Shown: positions 36,532 to 49,140, numbered from the stretch's first letter. The stretch: DNA of 58,066 bases from Scopulibacillus darangshiensis (GCF_004341035.1 NZ_SLXK01000027.1:1-58066), one strand, 5' to 3'. Program-made: numbers and translations. The notes: generated from the letters alone by a model not told the origin.

Positions 36532-38778
36532 ATGCAAGACATTTTACAACAATTATTAGACGGCTTAAATCCGGAACAGAAAAAGGCGGTCAAGCATTCC
36601 GATGGACCGCTGCTCTTAATGGCTGGTGCAGGCAGCGGAAAAACCAGGGTGCTTACCCATCGCATAGCTTATCTGGTTATCGAAAAAGAGGTTGCGCCTT
36701 GGAACGTTTTGGCGATCACTTTTACTAATAAAGCCGCCAAAGAAATGCAAAAAAGAATTGCTGAACTGACCGGACCGCTTGCAAATGACATTTGGGTATC
36801 GACCTTTCACTCGATGTGTGTGCGCATCCTTAGAAGAGATGTGGACCGGATCGGGATTAACCGAAACTTTTCTATTCTGGACTCAACAGACCAGCTTTCT
36901 GTCATCAAAAAGATTCTTAAGGACCAGAATATTGACCCGAAAAAGTTCACGCCTCGGAGCATCTTGGGGACGATCAGCTCTGCAAAAAACGAAATGAAAA
37001 CCGCCGAGGACTATGCGAAAGTTGCGAGCAACCCTTATGAGCAAATAGTGAGTGACGTTTATGATGAATATGAAAAACGGTTAAGAAAAAATCATGCCCT
37101 TGATTTTGATGACCTGATCATGACGACCATTCATCTTTTTCAAAGAGTGCCGGAGACGCTCGCCTTTTACCAACGGAAGTTTCAGTACATTCATGTCGAT
37201 GAGTATCAGGATACAAACCGGGCACAGTACTTGCTTGTTAACATGCTTGCTGACCGCTTCAAAAACCTATGTGTTGTCGGTGATTCGGATCAGTCCATTT
37301 ATCGGTGGCGCGGGGCGGATATCCAGAATATCCTTTCATTTGAAGAGGATTATCCAACTGCTGAGGTCATCCTCCTTGAGCAAAATTACCGGTCAACGAA
37401 AAAGATCCTTGAAGCTGCCAACTACGTGATTAAAAACAACCATAACCGCCGGGCGAAGAAGCTTTGGACATCAAATGATGACGGCCAATTAATCGAACAT
37501 TATCAGGGCGGCACTGAGCATGAAGAAGGCCATTATGTCGCAGGAAAGATGAGTGAGCTTTATAAAGACGGCTTTAATTATTCTGAGATGGCTGTACTTT
37601 ACCGCACCAATGCGCAATCACGTGTGATTGAGGAAACATTGATGAAATCAAACATCCCTTATCGAATGGTTGGCAGCATTAAGTTCTATGACAGAAAAGA
37701 AATCAAGGATGTTTTAGCTTACCTGCGGTTGATTGCAAATCCTGACGATGACATCAGTCTTGCCAGGGTCGTGAATGAGCCAAAGCGGGGAATCGGGGCG
37801 GCGTCGATGGACCGGCTTGCTGATCATGCTTTAAGATATGATCTTTCCCTAATCCAGGCCATTCAAGAAGTTGATCAGACTAATGTCTCCAAGCGGGCCG
37901 CCAATGCTTTGGCGGGATTCGGCGAACAGATCATGAATTGGTCGGCAATGCAAGAATATCTCTCTGTCACCGAGCTTGTTGAAGAGGTGCTTGAGCAAAC
38001 GGGCTACCGTAAGGCTTTAAAGGACGAGAAAACGCTTGAAGCTGAGAGCCGGCTTGAAAATATAGACGAATTTTTAACAGTAACCCAAGAGTTTGAAAAA
38101 AATAATGAAGACAAATCACTCATTGCCTTTTTAACCGAACTGGCGTTAGACTCCGATATTAATCAGGATGAGGAAGAACAGGCAACCGATGATACGGTCA
38201 CACTCATGACGCTTCATTCAGCGAAGGGCTTGGAATTTCCTGCGGTATTTCTGATTGGAATGGAAGAAGGGATTTTTCCGCATATCAGAGCGCTTGATGA
38301 TGAGGAAGAAATGGAAGAAGAACGCCGTTTGGCCTATGTTGGCATTACCCGGGCGGAAAAGGCGCTGTTTATAACGAATGCGAAGCTCAGGACCTTATTT
38401 GGACGAACGAACATGAACCCTGCTTCACGTTTTATTGGAGAAATACCTGGTGAGCTCGTGAATGACACAACACCGGCAGCTGAGTCACAAGCTCAATCCG
38501 GCGCCATGGGGCATTTTGGCAAAGCCTCAGGTTTTCAAAGCCGAAGACCGCAAGCTTCAGCCATGTCATCACGTAAGCCTTTCTTAGAAAAAAAGGTAAA
38601 CAAGACATCGGAGGATTGGGAAGTCGGCGATCAAGTGCTGCACAAGAAGTGGGGCAAGGGAACGGTTGTTAGTATGAAAGGTGAGGGCGATGCGGTTGAG
38701 CTTGATATTGCTTTTCCAAAGCCAGTCGGCTTAAAGCGATTGCTGGGGTCGTTTGCCCCGATTGAAAAAGTGAAGTGA
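36532..38778 (+). CDS. pcrA: ATP-dependent DNA helicase PcrA (UvrD/Rep family)
   Basis: 748 residues. SF1A 3'-5' helicase for repair and plasmid replication. Motif [12 protein letters not shown], motif Ia [11 protein letters not shown], motif II DEYQDTN, motif [18 protein letters not shown], motif IV LEQNYRS, motifs [20 protein letters not shown] and [11 protein letters not shown]. The last 60 residues ([18 protein letters not shown]) form the Tudor-like RNA-polymerase interaction domain. Confidence 0.97.
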   Translation: MQDILQQLLDGLNPEQKKAVKHSDGPLLLMAGAGSGKTRVLTHRIAYLVIEKEVAPWNVLAITFTNKAAKEMQKRIAELTGPLANDIWVSTFHSMCVRILRRDVDRIGINRNFSILDSTDQLSVIKKILKDQNIDPKKFTPRSILGTISSAKNEMKTAEDYAKVASNPYEQIVSDVYDEYEKRLRKNHALDFDDLIMTTIHLFQRVPETLAFYQRKFQYIHVDEYQDTNRAQYLLVNMLADRFKNLCVVGDSDQSIYRWRGADIQNILSFEEDYPTAEVILLEQNYRSTKKILEAANYVIKNNHNRRAKKLWTSNDDGQLIEHYQGGTEHEEGHYVAGKMSELYKDGFNYSEMAVLYRTNAQSRVIEETLMKSNIPYRMVGSIKFYDRKEIKDVLAYLRLIANPDDDISLARVVNEPKRGIGAASMDRLADHALRYDLSLIQAIQEVDQTNVSKRAANALAGFGEQIMNWSAMQEYLSVTELVEEVLEQTGYRKALKDEKTLEAESRLENIDEFLTVTQEFEKNNEDKSLIAFLTELALDSDINQDEEEQATDDTVTLMTLHSAKGLEFPAVFLIGMEEGIFPHIRALDDEEEMEEERRLAYVGITRAEKALFITNAKLRTLFGRTNMNPASRFIGEIPGELVNDTTPAAESQAQSGAMGHFGKASGFQSRRPQASAMSSRKPFLEKKVNKTSEDWEVGDQVLHKKWGKGTVVSMKGEGDAVELDIAFPKPVGLKRLLGSFAPIEKVK

Positions 38779-38793
38779 TCCTGTAAGGAGTGA

Positions 38794-40800
<2,007 letters not shown>

Positions 40801-40813
40801 GGAGTGTTCAGTT

Positions 40814-41977
40814 TTGTTAAAAAAGTGGTTGGGATTATGTGTCGTATGCTCGATGCTCATTTTGAGCGCTTGTTCCTTCGGGTCGGATGATAATAAGAAT
40901 AAAGTGATAAAAAATACACCCAAGGGTGACGATCAAAAGGTCACACTGATCCCGCAGGTCAACAGTAAAGATTACCAGAGCATACAGCCAAAGAAACCGA
41001 GTGACACACGCGGCTACATTACTTACGGTGTCACTAATCGTACAGACATCGATGAGCTGGAAATGGGATTGATGAGGCTGTCGAAAGATCCCTTTAGCCC
41101 TAACGATTATGTTTTTCAAAGCGGTCAGTATCTAACTGAAAAGGATATTAACGGGATGCTTTACCGGAAGAGCAAGGATACACCCCATGGACTTAATCCG
41201 CCGCTTGGGGATGGGAAGGATGTCCGAGAAAAGGCGGAAAACAGTCCCAAGATCCTCAGCTATGTGCTTGAGCAGGATTATTTGAAGAAGTCAGGCAAAG
41301 ATGAATATAAGCTTGGCGGCGTGTCCCTGGCCATTTCACTTAATCAGGTCTATGCCGACAAAGTGATGGACAAAGAAGGAAAGACATACGAGGTAAAGAA
41401 AGATTTAGACATTAATAAAGTGAAACAAAAAGGAAAAGAGTATGCTCAGGAAATCGTCAAACGGGTTCGCGGAAAAAAGGGATTGGGACAAGTGCCTATT
41501 TTTGTGACACTCTATTTGGAAGCTCCACCTGAATCTCTGGTCCCTGGGCATTACTTTGCGAAGGCATCCGTTTCCCAAGGATCAAGCAGCATCGGCAAAT
41601 GGGACAAAGTCGATTCCGAATACATCTTGTTCCCATCAAGTAAAGCCAATAAGGATTACAAATCAGATGCTGATATCTTTAATAATTTTAAAAAGGACGT
41701 TGAGGATTACTTCCCTAACTTTATCGGTGTGATCGGCAAAGGATTCTACAAAGGCGGCGAATTGGATAACCTGACGTTTGATATATCGATAAAATTCTAT
41801 GACAAAACCGAAGTTGTCGGATTTACAAACTATGTAGCTTCGCTTCTTCAAAATAACTTCCCATTCCCGGGAAGCGTACCGGTGCAGATTTATATTAAAT
41901 CAGCAAACCAGCCAGAAGCTGTGATCGTTAAGAAGCCGGATCAGGACAAACCTTTTGTCCATATTTACCGTCAGTAA
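40814..41977 (+). CDS. camS: CamS-family lipoprotein
   Basis: 387 residues from TTG at 40814 (AGGGAG about 9 nt upstream); the longer frame from 40748 lies inside ligA. Signal peptide with lipobox LSAC (Cys20). The family is named after the staphylococcal sex-pheromone cAM373 precursor, whose active peptide comes from the signal sequence; here the equivalent hydrophobic stretch is LCVVCSMLILSA. The mature protein has no known function. YerH in B. subtilis is the positional counterpart. Confidence 0.92.
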   Translation: MLKKWLGLCVVCSMLILSACSFGSDDNKNKVIKNTPKGDDQKVTLIPQVNSKDYQSIQPKKPSDTRGYITYGVTNRTDIDELEMGLMRLSKDPFSPNDYVFQSGQYLTEKDINGMLYRKSKDTPHGLNPPLGDGKDVREKAENSPKILSYVLEQDYLKKSGKDEYKLGGVSLAISLNQVYADKVMDKEGKTYEVKKDLDINKVKQKGKEYAQEIVKRVRGKKGLGQVPIFVTLYLEAPPESLVPGHYFAKASVSQGSSSIGKWDKVDSEYILFPSSKANKDYKSDADIFNNFKKDVEDYFPNFIGVIGKGFYKGGELDNLTFDISIKFYDKTEVVGFTNYVASLLQNNFPFPGSVPVQIYIKSANQPEAVIVKKPDQDKPFVHIYRQ

Positions 41978-41993
41978 AATTTAAGGTGTATAA

Positions 41994-42024
41994 AACAAGA
42001 AGCATTCGTGCTTCTTGTTTTTTT
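41994..42024 (+). terminator. Terminator of the pcrBA-ligA-camS operon
   Basis: AACAAGAAGCA, loop TTCG, TGCTTCTTGTT, then T5: an 11-bp stem with a stable tetraloop. Confidence 0.9.
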
Positions 42025-42106
42025 GCACATGGCTACCCGATTTAAATCCAATTTGTATGAACGTAAGATTAAAACCAAACAATAAGGGCGAAAGGAGGTT
42101 GATGAT

Positions 42107-42238
42107 ATGAATAAAGACCGCCAGGAAAAGAAGCTGAAACAGTCAAGACGGGTGGAGTCTGACCGGGACCAGGCCCTGCATTATCCCGGTGCGACTAAAT
42201 TAGATACCCCAGAAGAGGCACGGAAAGATAACCGGTAG
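42107..42238 (+). CDS. Small hydrophilic protein, unknown
   Basis: 43 codons with an excellent AAAGGAGG (42091-42098) 8 nt before ATG. The product starts MNKDRQEKKLKQSRR and contains HYPGATKLDTPEEARK; it is almost half charged residues and has no signal or membrane segment. Length, charge and strong ribosome binding site resemble the small sporulation-linked proteins of bacilli, but no family is recognised. Lies between two terminators, apparently its own unit. Confidence 0.6.
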   Translation: MNKDRQEKKLKQSRRVESDRDQALHYPGATKLDTPEEARKDNR

Positions 42239-42268
42239 CCGCACTCTCAAATCATTATAAAAATTGCG

Positions 42269-42297
42269 TTTACTTTTAGATAACTTTGGCGTATACT
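42269..42297 (+). promoter_or_regulatory. Promoter of the rsgA-like gene
   Basis: TTTACT (42269-42274), 17-nt spacer, TATACT (42292-42297). Confidence 0.5.
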
Positions 42298-42331
42298 ATG
42301 GTTAACATTGAATTGGAAGGGGTTGTGTTTT

Positions 42332-42412
42332 ATGAAGATTGTATATACGGAATTTCCCGCGTTAACAGTTGAATATCATGCAGCCCCACGGAAAGATTTT
42401 CTCCTGTTTTAA
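42332..42412 (+). CDS. Leader peptide ORF upstream of an RsgA-family gene
   Basis: 26 codons: ATG after GGAAGGGG (42315-42322) and a TAA at 42410. The product begins MKIVYTEFPALTVEY. It lies in the long 5' leader of the downstream GTPase gene. CATGCAG inside its 3' part is perfectly complementary to CTGCATG about 55 nt later, so ribosome position on the ORF could change RNA folding before the terminator at 42511. Regulatory role inferred. Confidence 0.5.
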   Translation: MKIVYTEFPALTVEYHAAPRKDFLLF

Positions 42413-42510
42413 TTGGCATCAGAAAAGTTCCTGCGGGCCTGCATGTCATGCCCAGGGTTATGTGTGCACGTCAGAGCGTTTTGATTTGCAAATACAACTA
42501 TACACACTTT

Positions 42511-42536
42511 AAGACCGTGGAAACGCGGTCTTTTTT
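42511..42536 (+). terminator. Leader terminator (attenuator) before the rsgA-like gene
   Basis: AAGACCGTG, GAAA tetraloop, CGCGGTCTT and T tract. It is only 28 nt before the start codon of the GTPase gene, so it must be read through for expression. Confidence 0.75.
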
Positions 42537-42563
42537 GGTGTCCAAATACAGGAGGAAACAACA

Positions 42564-43625
42564 TTGAATTTAATCGATTTTGGTTGGAATGAGCAGTTAG
42601 ACAAACAGGCAAAAGCATTAATAAAAGAAGAATATACAGTAGGCAGAGTGATTCTTGAACACAAACATATTTATCGGGTCGTGTCAGAGAGCGGTGAGTA
42701 TCTGGCAGAAATCACTGGGAAGCTGAGGCATAACGCGGCATCCCGTGAAGATTACCCGGTTGTAGGAGATTGGGTCATTATCGAGGAAAGACCTGGTGAG
42801 AAGAAGGCGACCATTCAGAGCGTCCTTCCACGGTTTAGTAAATTCTCCAGAAAAGTCGCAGGTGCCCAAACAGAAGAACAAATCGTTGCGGCAAATATTA
42901 ACACGGTATTCCTTGTCACCGCTTTAAACCATGATTTTAACGTGCGGCGAATCGAACGATACTTGATTATGGCATGGGAAAGCGGGGCCAATCCGGCTAT
43001 TGTTCTTACAAAGAGTGATTTGTGTGACAATGTCGAGGGGAGAATGGCGGAGGTTGAATCGGTAGCCTTTGGCGTCCCGGTTCATCCCGTCAGTGCCATG
43101 GCGAACAATGGGATTGATGCGCTCGCACCTTATTTGGAAAAAGGGCAAACTGTGGCGCTGCTTGGTTCCTCAGGAGCGGGGAAATCAACACTAACCAATC
43201 GGCTTTATGGGGATGATATTCAAACGGTAAAGGAAGTGCGCGCGGGCGATGACCGAGGAAGGCATACGACAACTCACAGAGAATTGATTATTATACCGGA
43301 CGGCGGAGCTATTATTGATACACCGGGGATGCGGGAGCTCCAGCTTTGGGAGGCTGATTCTAGTTTGTCACAGAGCTTCGGTGACATCGAAGAACTTGCG
43401 GAGCAATGTCATTTCCGGGATTGCCAGCATAATAATGAACCGGGCTGTTCGGTACAACAGGCACTTGCGGATGGGACGCTTGACCAAGGCCGTTACAACA
43501 ATTATTTAAAATTGCAGAAAGAACTGGCTTACCTTGAACGGAAGGCAGATAAAAATGCCCAGCGTAAGGAGCGGGACCGCTGGAAGAAAATTGCCGGGGA
43601 TAGAACTAGGGTCCATAGAAAATGA
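42564..43625 (+). CDS. rsgA: RsgA/YjeQ-family circularly permuted GTPase
   Basis: 353 residues from TTG (GGAGG upstream). RsgA assists 30S subunit maturation. N-terminal OB-fold, then permuted GTPase motifs: TKSD (G4) near residue 150 precedes LGSSGAGKSTLTN (G1) near 200, then DTPGMREL (G3). Zinc site CHFRDCQHNNEPGC. It is longer than typical housekeeping RsgA (about 295 residues), has a basic tail (KNAQRKERDRWKK), and is not next to prkC/rpe as YloQ is in bacilli, so it is probably a second paralogue. The leader peptide and attenuator suggest induction by ribosome stress. Confidence 0.85.
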   Translation: MNLIDFGWNEQLDKQAKALIKEEYTVGRVILEHKHIYRVVSESGEYLAEITGKLRHNAASREDYPVVGDWVIIEERPGEKKATIQSVLPRFSKFSRKVAGAQTEEQIVAANINTVFLVTALNHDFNVRRIERYLIMAWESGANPAIVLTKSDLCDNVEGRMAEVESVAFGVPVHPVSAMANNGIDALAPYLEKGQTVALLGSSGAGKSTLTNRLYGDDIQTVKEVRAGDDRGRHTTTHRELIIIPDGGAIIDTPGMRELQLWEADSSLSQSFGDIEELAEQCHFRDCQHNNEPGCSVQQALADGTLDQGRYNNYLKLQKELAYLERKADKNAQRKERDRWKKIAGDRTRVHRK

Positions 43626-43656
43626 TAGCAGACGGGGAGAACCCCCGTTTGTTTTA

Positions 43657-43805
43657 GTTAATCAGAAAGTATAACTTTCTGACGCACATAAGTGCACTGG
43701 CTAAAGACGTAACATCCTGTTACAACGCCAGTACTAGCACGTCCTGTGCGTCGCAACTACGCCTCTGTCTTCGCCAAAGGCTTGCCAATCGGCAAGTTTT
43801 CTTTA
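43657..43805. repeat. Dispersed repeat B, copy 3, with 60-nt insert
   Basis: Same ends as copies at 4129 and 15823 (GTTAATCAGAAAGTATAAC; CTTGCCAATCGGCAAGTTTT). Between AAGTGCA and ACTACGCC about 60 extra nt carry two small hairpins with a TCC core loop: GTAACA-TCC-TGTTAC and GCAC-GTCCT-GTGC. The gap 43626-43934 holds this repeat plus the pruA promoter. Confidence 0.8.
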
Positions 43806-43860
43806 GTCTTGCGCTTTTCTTGCGACTCGGGATTTGAACTATTCTATTAATTCGTGTGAA

Positions 43861-43889
43861 TTGAACTCAACAATTTCTTGGGTTAAAAT
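43861..43889 (+). promoter_or_regulatory. Promoter of pruA
   Basis: TTGAAC (43861-43866), 17-nt spacer, TAAAAT (43884-43889). No sigma-54 type (GG..GC) element was found, unlike rocA of B. subtilis. Confidence 0.55.
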
Positions 43890-43900
43890 AGAAATTGGAG

Positions 43901-43916
43901 TTGAAAACGCTTAATT
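43901..43916 (+). promoter_or_regulatory. CcpA cre-like site before pruA
   Basis: TTGAAAACGCTTAATT fits the cre consensus except near its 3' end, just downstream of the predicted transcription start. Confidence 0.4.
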
Positions 43917-43934
43917 AAGGAGGTTTTTTGCCGT

Positions 43935-45476
43935 ATGATTCCATACAGACATGAACCAGCAGTCGATTTTTCAAAAGAAGAAAATAAGAAGGCCTTCCAA
44001 GCTGCATTAGGCAAGGTAGAATCAGAATTAGGGAAAAGCTATGACCTTATTGTCGGAGGCGAACACATCTCTACTAATGAAAAAATCACATCCATCAATC
44101 CTGGGAAAAAGGATCAGGTCATTGGTGTTGTATCTAAAGCAAATAAAGAAATTGCCGAAAAGGCGATGCAAACAGCTCTTGAAACATATGAAACCTGGAG
44201 AAAATGGGATGCAAAGCTTCGCGCTGACATCCTGTTCAGAACAGCAGCGATCGTTCGCCGCCGCAAGCATGAATTCTCTGCATGGATGGTATTGGAAGCA
44301 GGCAAGCCCTGGGATGAAGCAGATGGCGATACATCTGAAGCGATCGATTTTATGGAATTCTATGCTCGCCAAATGCTGAAATATGACAAAGGTTATGATT
44401 GCCTGTCAGAACCTGGCGACCATAATGAAATGTTTTACAAGCCAATGGGGGTTGGCGTTGTTATCTCGCCGTGGAACTTCCCGTTCGCTATCATGGCCGG
44501 CATGACAGTGGCCGGTGTTGTAACCGGGAACACCATTCTTCTCAAGCCAGCCAGCAATACGCCCGTTGTTGCTGCTAAATTTATGGAAGTACTTGAAGAA
44601 GCCGGACTTCCAAAAGGCGTTGTGAATTTTATTCCTGGAAGCGGAAGCGAAGTCGGTGACTACCTCGTTGACCATCCCAAGACACGCTTCATTAACTTCA
44701 CTGGTTCACGTGATGTTGGGACACGCATCTATGAAAGAGCTTCTAAGGTACAAGACGGTCAAGTTTGGCTGAAGCGCGTTGTTGCTGAAATGGGCGGCAA
44801 AGACACCATTGTTGTAGACAATGATGCTGATCTCGAATTAGCTGCTCAGTCAATCGTGTATGCGGCATACGGATATGCTGGACAAAAATGCTCCGCTTGT
44901 TCAAGGGCTGTTGTTCACGAGGACGTCTATGATGAAGTGCTTAACCGTACGGTAGAAATTGCTAAAGGCCTTTCAGTTGGCGAACCGAAAGATGAGAACT
45001 ATATGGGTCCTGTTATCGATGAAGGTGCATTTAAGAAAATTGCCAGCTACATCGAAATCGGAAAAGAAGAAGGCAAGCTTGTTCTTGGCGGTGAAGTTGA
45101 TGATTCAAAAGGCTATTACATCCAGCCGACAATTATCGCTGACCTTGACCCTGAAGCACGCTTGATGAAAGAAGAAGTCTTCGGACCTGTTCTTGCCTTT
45201 GCAAAGGCCAAAGACTTTGATGAAGCGATTGAGATTGCCAATAATACCGACTATGCGTTAACAGGCGCCGTGATCACAAGAGATCGTCAGAAGATCGCGA
45301 TTGCCCGCCGTGATTTCCACGTCGGCAATCTGTACATCAACCGCGGCTGCACAGGATCAGTTGTTGGCTATCAGCCATTCGGCGGCTTCAAAATGTCCGG
45401 CACAGATGCGAAAGCCGGCGGACCAGATTATCTTTCAAACTTCCTTGAAGCGAAGACATATACTGAAAAACTTTAA
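43935..45476 (+). CDS. pruA: L-glutamate gamma-semialdehyde (P5C) dehydrogenase
   Basis: 513 residues. Oxidises glutamate semialdehyde to glutamate with NAD+ in proline and arginine breakdown. Aldehyde dehydrogenase fold: [13 protein letters not shown], Glu in [12 protein letters not shown], catalytic Cys in [11 protein letters not shown], and [10 protein letters not shown]. The start [12 protein letters not shown] is typical of the RocA/PruA group. AAGGAGG precedes ATG. Single-gene unit with its own terminator. Confidence 0.95.
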   Translation: MIPYRHEPAVDFSKEENKKAFQAALGKVESELGKSYDLIVGGEHISTNEKITSINPGKKDQVIGVVSKANKEIAEKAMQTALETYETWRKWDAKLRADILFRTAAIVRRRKHEFSAWMVLEAGKPWDEADGDTSEAIDFMEFYARQMLKYDKGYDCLSEPGDHNEMFYKPMGVGVVISPWNFPFAIMAGMTVAGVVTGNTILLKPASNTPVVAAKFMEVLEEAGLPKGVVNFIPGSGSEVGDYLVDHPKTRFINFTGSRDVGTRIYERASKVQDGQVWLKRVVAEMGGKDTIVVDNDADLELAAQSIVYAAYGYAGQKCSACSRAVVHEDVYDEVLNRTVEIAKGLSVGEPKDENYMGPVIDEGAFKKIASYIEIGKEEGKLVLGGEVDDSKGYYIQPTIIADLDPEARLMKEEVFGPVLAFAKAKDFDEAIEIANNTDYALTGAVITRDRQKIAIARRDFHVGNLYINRGCTGSVVGYQPFGGFKMSGTDAKAGGPDYLSNFLEAKTYTEKL

Positions 45477-45494
45477 TTAAAAAGATTGAAATTA

Positions 45495-45522
45495 GGGGCC
45501 AGACCATCGTCTGGCCCCTTAA
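45495..45522 (+). terminator. Terminator after pruA
   Basis: GGGGCCAGAC, loop CATC, GTCTGGCCCC, then TTAAATT. Confidence 0.8.
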
Positions 45523-45526
45523 ATTA

Positions 45527-45556
45527 TTGCTTTAGAGCTGTAAAATTTGATATTAT
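45527..45556 (+). promoter_or_regulatory. Possible promoter of gatCAB
   Basis: TTGCTT (45527-45532), 18-nt spacer, TATTAT (45551-45556), starting right after the pruA terminator. Confidence 0.4.
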
Positions 45557-45593
45557 CAAAGTATTGCACGAGCGATTGACGGAGGTGACAGGA

Positions 45594-45890
45594 ATGGATC
45601 GAATTACAAAGGAACAGGTCAAGCATGTGGCACACCTTGCCAGGCTTTCATTTGATGATGAGGAAACCCGCATGTTTACAAAACAGCTTGATAATATTAT
45701 CGATTTTGCCGAGCAGCTGAACGAGTTAGATACAGAAGGTGTTGAGCCGACGACACACGTTCTCGATTTAGCGAATGTTTTGCGTGAAGATGTTGTTCGC
45801 GTATCACTGACAAGGGAAGACGCATTGAAGAACGCACCGGACCAGCAAAATGGACAAGTTAAGGTGCCGCCGGTAATGGAACAAGACTAA
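45594..45890 (+). CDS. gatC: Asp-tRNA(Asn)/Glu-tRNA(Gln) amidotransferase subunit C
   Basis: 98 residues from ATG at 45594, 6 nt after GGAGGTG; the frame is open upstream through the pruA terminator, which is not coding. [16 protein letters not shown] and [14 protein letters not shown] are typical of GatC, which clamps GatA and GatB together. First gene of gatCAB. Confidence 0.95.
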   Translation: MDRITKEQVKHVAHLARLSFDDEETRMFTKQLDNIIDFAEQLNELDTEGVEPTTHVLDLANVLREDVVRVSLTREDALKNAPDQQNGQVKVPPVMEQD

Positions 45891-45911
45891 GAGCAAGAGG
45901 AGGGATAGTAC

Positions 45912-47372
45912 ATGTCATTATTTGATAAAGGCCTCATTCGATTGAAGGATCAAATACATAATAAGGAATTGAAAGTATCGGATCTTGTTGATGAAGCATA
46001 TAAGCGTATTAGTGAAGTGGACGGCGATGTTCAAGCCTTTTTAACACTTAATGAAGAGGATGCACGGACAGCAGCCAATGCAATAGATGAGAAAGGCGCA
46101 AAACCAGGCGCATTTATTTCAGGCATGCCGATCGGCATCAAAGATAACCTTGTAACAGAGGGTTTAAAAACAACGTGTTCAAGCCAGCTCCTCGCTAACT
46201 TCGAACCGCTTCACAATGCGACTGTTGTTAAAAAAATTAAGGAGCAGGAAGGCGTTGTGATCGGCAAGCTTAATATGGACGAGTTTGCGATGGGCTCCTC
46301 TAATGAAAACTCTGGGTTCCAGGTGACACGAAATCCATGGGATCTCAGCCGTGTACCAGGCGGATCCAGCGGCGGATCTGCGGCAGCGGTAGCAGCGGGT
46401 GAAGTTTTATTTTCATTAGGATCTGATACAGGCGGATCGATCCGTCAGCCGGCATCATTCTGCGGTGTCGTCGGCCTGAAACCAACATATGGAAGGGTAT
46501 CCCGCTTTGGGCTTGTAGCTTTTGCATCATCTCTTGACCAAATCGGCCCGATTACCAGAACCGTTGAAGACAATGCTTACTTACTGCAAACGATATCTGG
46601 CCATGATGACTACGATTCAACGTCAGCAAATGTCGATGTTCCGGATTTCTCATCATTTTTGACTGGGGATATTAAGGGTCTTAAGATTGCTGTTCCAAAG
46701 GAATACCTTGGTGAGGGCGTCGATTCTAAGATCAAAGACCATGTCCTTGCTGCATTGAAACAATTAGAAGCACTCGGTGCGACTTGGGAAGAGGTTTCAC
46801 TGCCGCATTCAAAATATGCGCTGGCAACTTATTACCTTATTTCATCATCTGAGGCATCAGCCAACCTTGCCCGCTTTGACGGGGTCCGCTACGGCGTCCG
46901 TGCCGAGGCTGAAAACCTTTTAGAAATGTATAAGAAGACAAGAAGCGAAGGCTTTGGTGATGAGGTCAAACGGCGGATCATGCTTGGCACCTTTGCACTC
47001 AGCTCAGGCTACTATGACGCTTATTATAAGAAAGCACAGCAAGCGCGGACATTAATCAAACAAGACTTTGAAAAGGTCTTTGAAAAATATGATGTGATTA
47101 TCGGGCCTACAACACCGACGCCGGCATTTAAAATCGGTGAAAACATCGATGATCCGCTAACAATGTATGCCAACGATATTTTAACCATTCCGGTGAACCT
47201 GGCGGGTGTCCCGGCAATCAGCGTGCCATGCGGCCTTACTAATGGCTTGCCTGTTGGTCTGCAAATTATCGGTAAACCATTTGATGAAGGCACGATATAC
47301 CGCACTGCCCATGCTTATGAGCAGGCTGCAGGTCACAAGTTGAAGCCTGAGCTTAAAGGGGTGACAGACTAA
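45912..47372 (+). CDS. gatA: Asp-tRNA(Asn)/Glu-tRNA(Gln) amidotransferase subunit A
   Basis: 486 residues. Amidase-signature glutaminase that supplies ammonia. Catalytic triad Lys in [10 protein letters not shown], cis-Ser and Ser in [13 protein letters not shown] and [18 protein letters not shown] precedes ATG; the TAA stop shares one base with the gatB ATG. Confidence 0.97.
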   Translation: MSLFDKGLIRLKDQIHNKELKVSDLVDEAYKRISEVDGDVQAFLTLNEEDARTAANAIDEKGAKPGAFISGMPIGIKDNLVTEGLKTTCSSQLLANFEPLHNATVVKKIKEQEGVVIGKLNMDEFAMGSSNENSGFQVTRNPWDLSRVPGGSSGGSAAAVAAGEVLFSLGSDTGGSIRQPASFCGVVGLKPTYGRVSRFGLVAFASSLDQIGPITRTVEDNAYLLQTISGHDDYDSTSANVDVPDFSSFLTGDIKGLKIAVPKEYLGEGVDSKIKDHVLAALKQLEALGATWEEVSLPHSKYALATYYLISSSEASANLARFDGVRYGVRAEAENLLEMYKKTRSEGFGDEVKRRIMLGTFALSSGYYDAYYKKAQQARTLIKQDFEKVFEKYDVIIGPTTPTPAFKIGENIDDPLTMYANDILTIPVNLAGVPAISVPCGLTNGLPVGLQIIGKPFDEGTIYRTAHAYEQAAGHKLKPELKGVTD

Positions 47373-48799
47373 TGAATTTAGAAACGATCATCGGCCTTGA
47401 GGTCCATGTTGAGCTTAAGACGAATTCAAAAATTTTCTGCGGTTGTTCTACTGAATTCGGTGCACCGCCAAACACGCATACTTGCCCGATTTGCCTTGGT
47501 CATCCCGGCGTCTTGCCTGTATTGAACCACCAGGCGGTCGAGTTTGCCATGCGGGCGGCGATGGCATTGAACTGTGAGATCGCGGAGGATACAAAGTTTG
47601 ATCGCAAAAACTACTTCTATCCCGATAATCCGAAGGCTTACCAAATTTCACAGTTTGATAAGCCGATCGGTGAGAATGGGCATATTGAAATCGAAGTAAA
47701 TGGCAAGAAAAAACGGATCGGGATTACGAGGCTGCATCTTGAGGAGGATGCGGGCAAGCTGACACATAGTGGAGATGGCTCGCTTGTCGACTTTAACCGT
47801 GTCGGCACCCCGCTCGTTGAAATTGTATCCGAACCTGATATCCGGACACCTGAAGAGGCCTATGCTTATCTGGAAAAGCTGAAGGCGATCATGCAATATA
47901 CTGGCGTATCGGATTGTAAAATGGAAGAGGGGTCACTCCGCTGTGATGCCAACCTTTCACTACGTCCATATGGCCGTGACGAATTCGGGACGAAAACAGA
48001 GCTTAAGAACCTGAACTCCTTCACTTTTGTTCAAAAGGGACTTGAACATGAACAGAAGAGACAGGCTGAAGTATTAATGTCAGGCGGCATCATTGATCAG
48101 GAAACACGCCGTTATGATGAAGCTTCTAAGAAGACGATTCTGATGCGTGTGAAGGAGGGCTCTGACGATTACCGTTACTTCCCTGAACCTGACCTTGTAA
48201 AGCTGAGTATTGACCAAGACTGGATGGATAAGGTTAAGGCAGAAATTCCTGAGCTTCCTGATGCAAGAAGGGAACGCTATATCCAGGACCTTAAGCTTCC
48301 GGCCTATGATGCGATGGTTCTGACTCAATCTAAGCCGATGTCCGACTTCTTCGAGGAAATGATGGCAATTGGCGCCGATGCCAAGCTTGCTTCCAACTGG
48401 CTGATGGGCGAGGTGTCTGCTTATCTTAATGCTAATAATAAAGAGATAGACGATGTGCCATTAACGGCCGCTGGTCTTGCTAAAATGATTCAGCTGATTG
48501 AAAAAGGCACGATTTCATCAAAAATCGCGAAGAAAGTCTTTAAAGAATTGATCGAAAAAGGCGGCGATCCTGAGGAGATTGTTAAGGCAAAAGGGCTTGT
48601 CCAAATCTCTGACGAAGGTGCCCTGCGCGATGCGGTTATGCCAATCTTAGAGGAAAATAAACAATCTATGATTGACTACAAAAATGGCAAAGACCGGGCG
48701 CTTGGCTTCCTTGTGGGCCAAGTGATGAAGGCCACAAAAGGCAAAGCCAACCCGCAAATGGTCAATAAGATTATTTTAGAAGAAATTGAAAAGGTGTAA
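47372..48799 (+). CDS. gatB: Asp-tRNA(Asn)/Glu-tRNA(Gln) amidotransferase subunit B
   Basis: 475 residues. Kinase/transamidase subunit that activates mischarged t[21 protein letters not shown], zinc cysteines in CGCS and [27 protein letters not shown] and RHLEEDAGK-like [12 protein letters not shown] are diagnostic; C-terminal helical and YqeY-like tail ([16 protein letters not shown]) binds tRNA. Confidence 0.97.
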   Translation: MNLETIIGLEVHVELKTNSKIFCGCSTEFGAPPNTHTCPICLGHPGVLPVLNHQAVEFAMRAAMALNCEIAEDTKFDRKNYFYPDNPKAYQISQFDKPIGENGHIEIEVNGKKKRIGITRLHLEEDAGKLTHSGDGSLVDFNRVGTPLVEIVSEPDIRTPEEAYAYLEKLKAIMQYTGVSDCKMEEGSLRCDANLSLRPYGRDEFGTKTELKNLNSFTFVQKGLEHEQKRQAEVLMSGGIIDQETRRYDEASKKTILMRVKEGSDDYRYFPEPDLVKLSIDQDWMDKVKAEIPELPDARRERYIQDLKLPAYDAMVLTQSKPMSDFFEEMMAIGADAKLASNWLMGEVSAYLNANNKEIDDVPLTAAGLAKMIQLIEKGTISSKIAKKVFKELIEKGGDPEEIVKAKGLVQISDEGALRDAVMPILEENKQSMIDYKNGKDRALGFLVGQVMKATKGKANPQMVNKIILEEIEKV

Positions 48800-48809
48800 A
48801 AATGAGGGA

Positions 48810-48842
48810 AACCAGAAGGTGATAATACCTTCTGGCTTTTTC
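48810..48842 (+). terminator. Terminator after gatB
   Basis: CCAGAAGGT (48812-48820), loop GATAAT, ACCTTCTGG (48827-48835), then C and T5. Confidence 0.85.
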
Positions 48843-48957
48843 ATATGAAACAAAGGAACTATAAAATGGTCGCCTTGAGGATTATTTATTGGGATTTTCG
48901 GATAAATCATCAATGATTTGTATAAAAAACCACCCGCTCCTCACCGTGAACTGGACA

Positions 48958-49140
48958 TTAGGATCCTTATCGGACTGTCATTCCGCTAATCGATCATTTA
49001 GGAGTTATTTTGAGTGTCATTATGGCAAATAGCGGAACCTGGGTCCTATAAATTCAAAAAAGGGGCACTTTTCGTACAAATAGCGGAATCTGAGTCCTAT
49101 AATGAATGAGTCAAGCCTCTATTGCAGAATGCAAGTTCGT
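48958..49140. repeat. Dispersed composite repeat A, copy 3
   Basis: Forward unit 48968-48992 and reverse-complement units 49026-49050 and 49077-49101, ending AATGAATGAGTCAAGCC as in the other copies; the second forward unit and GCTATATTTTATGAGCG linker are missing. Between gatB's terminator and this repeat no gene is seen. Confidence 0.75.

Noticed and set aside
42107-42238. Small acid-soluble spore protein of a known class
   Set aside because: Size and charge fit, but none of the Ssp family motifs that I know are present, so only an unknown small protein is called.
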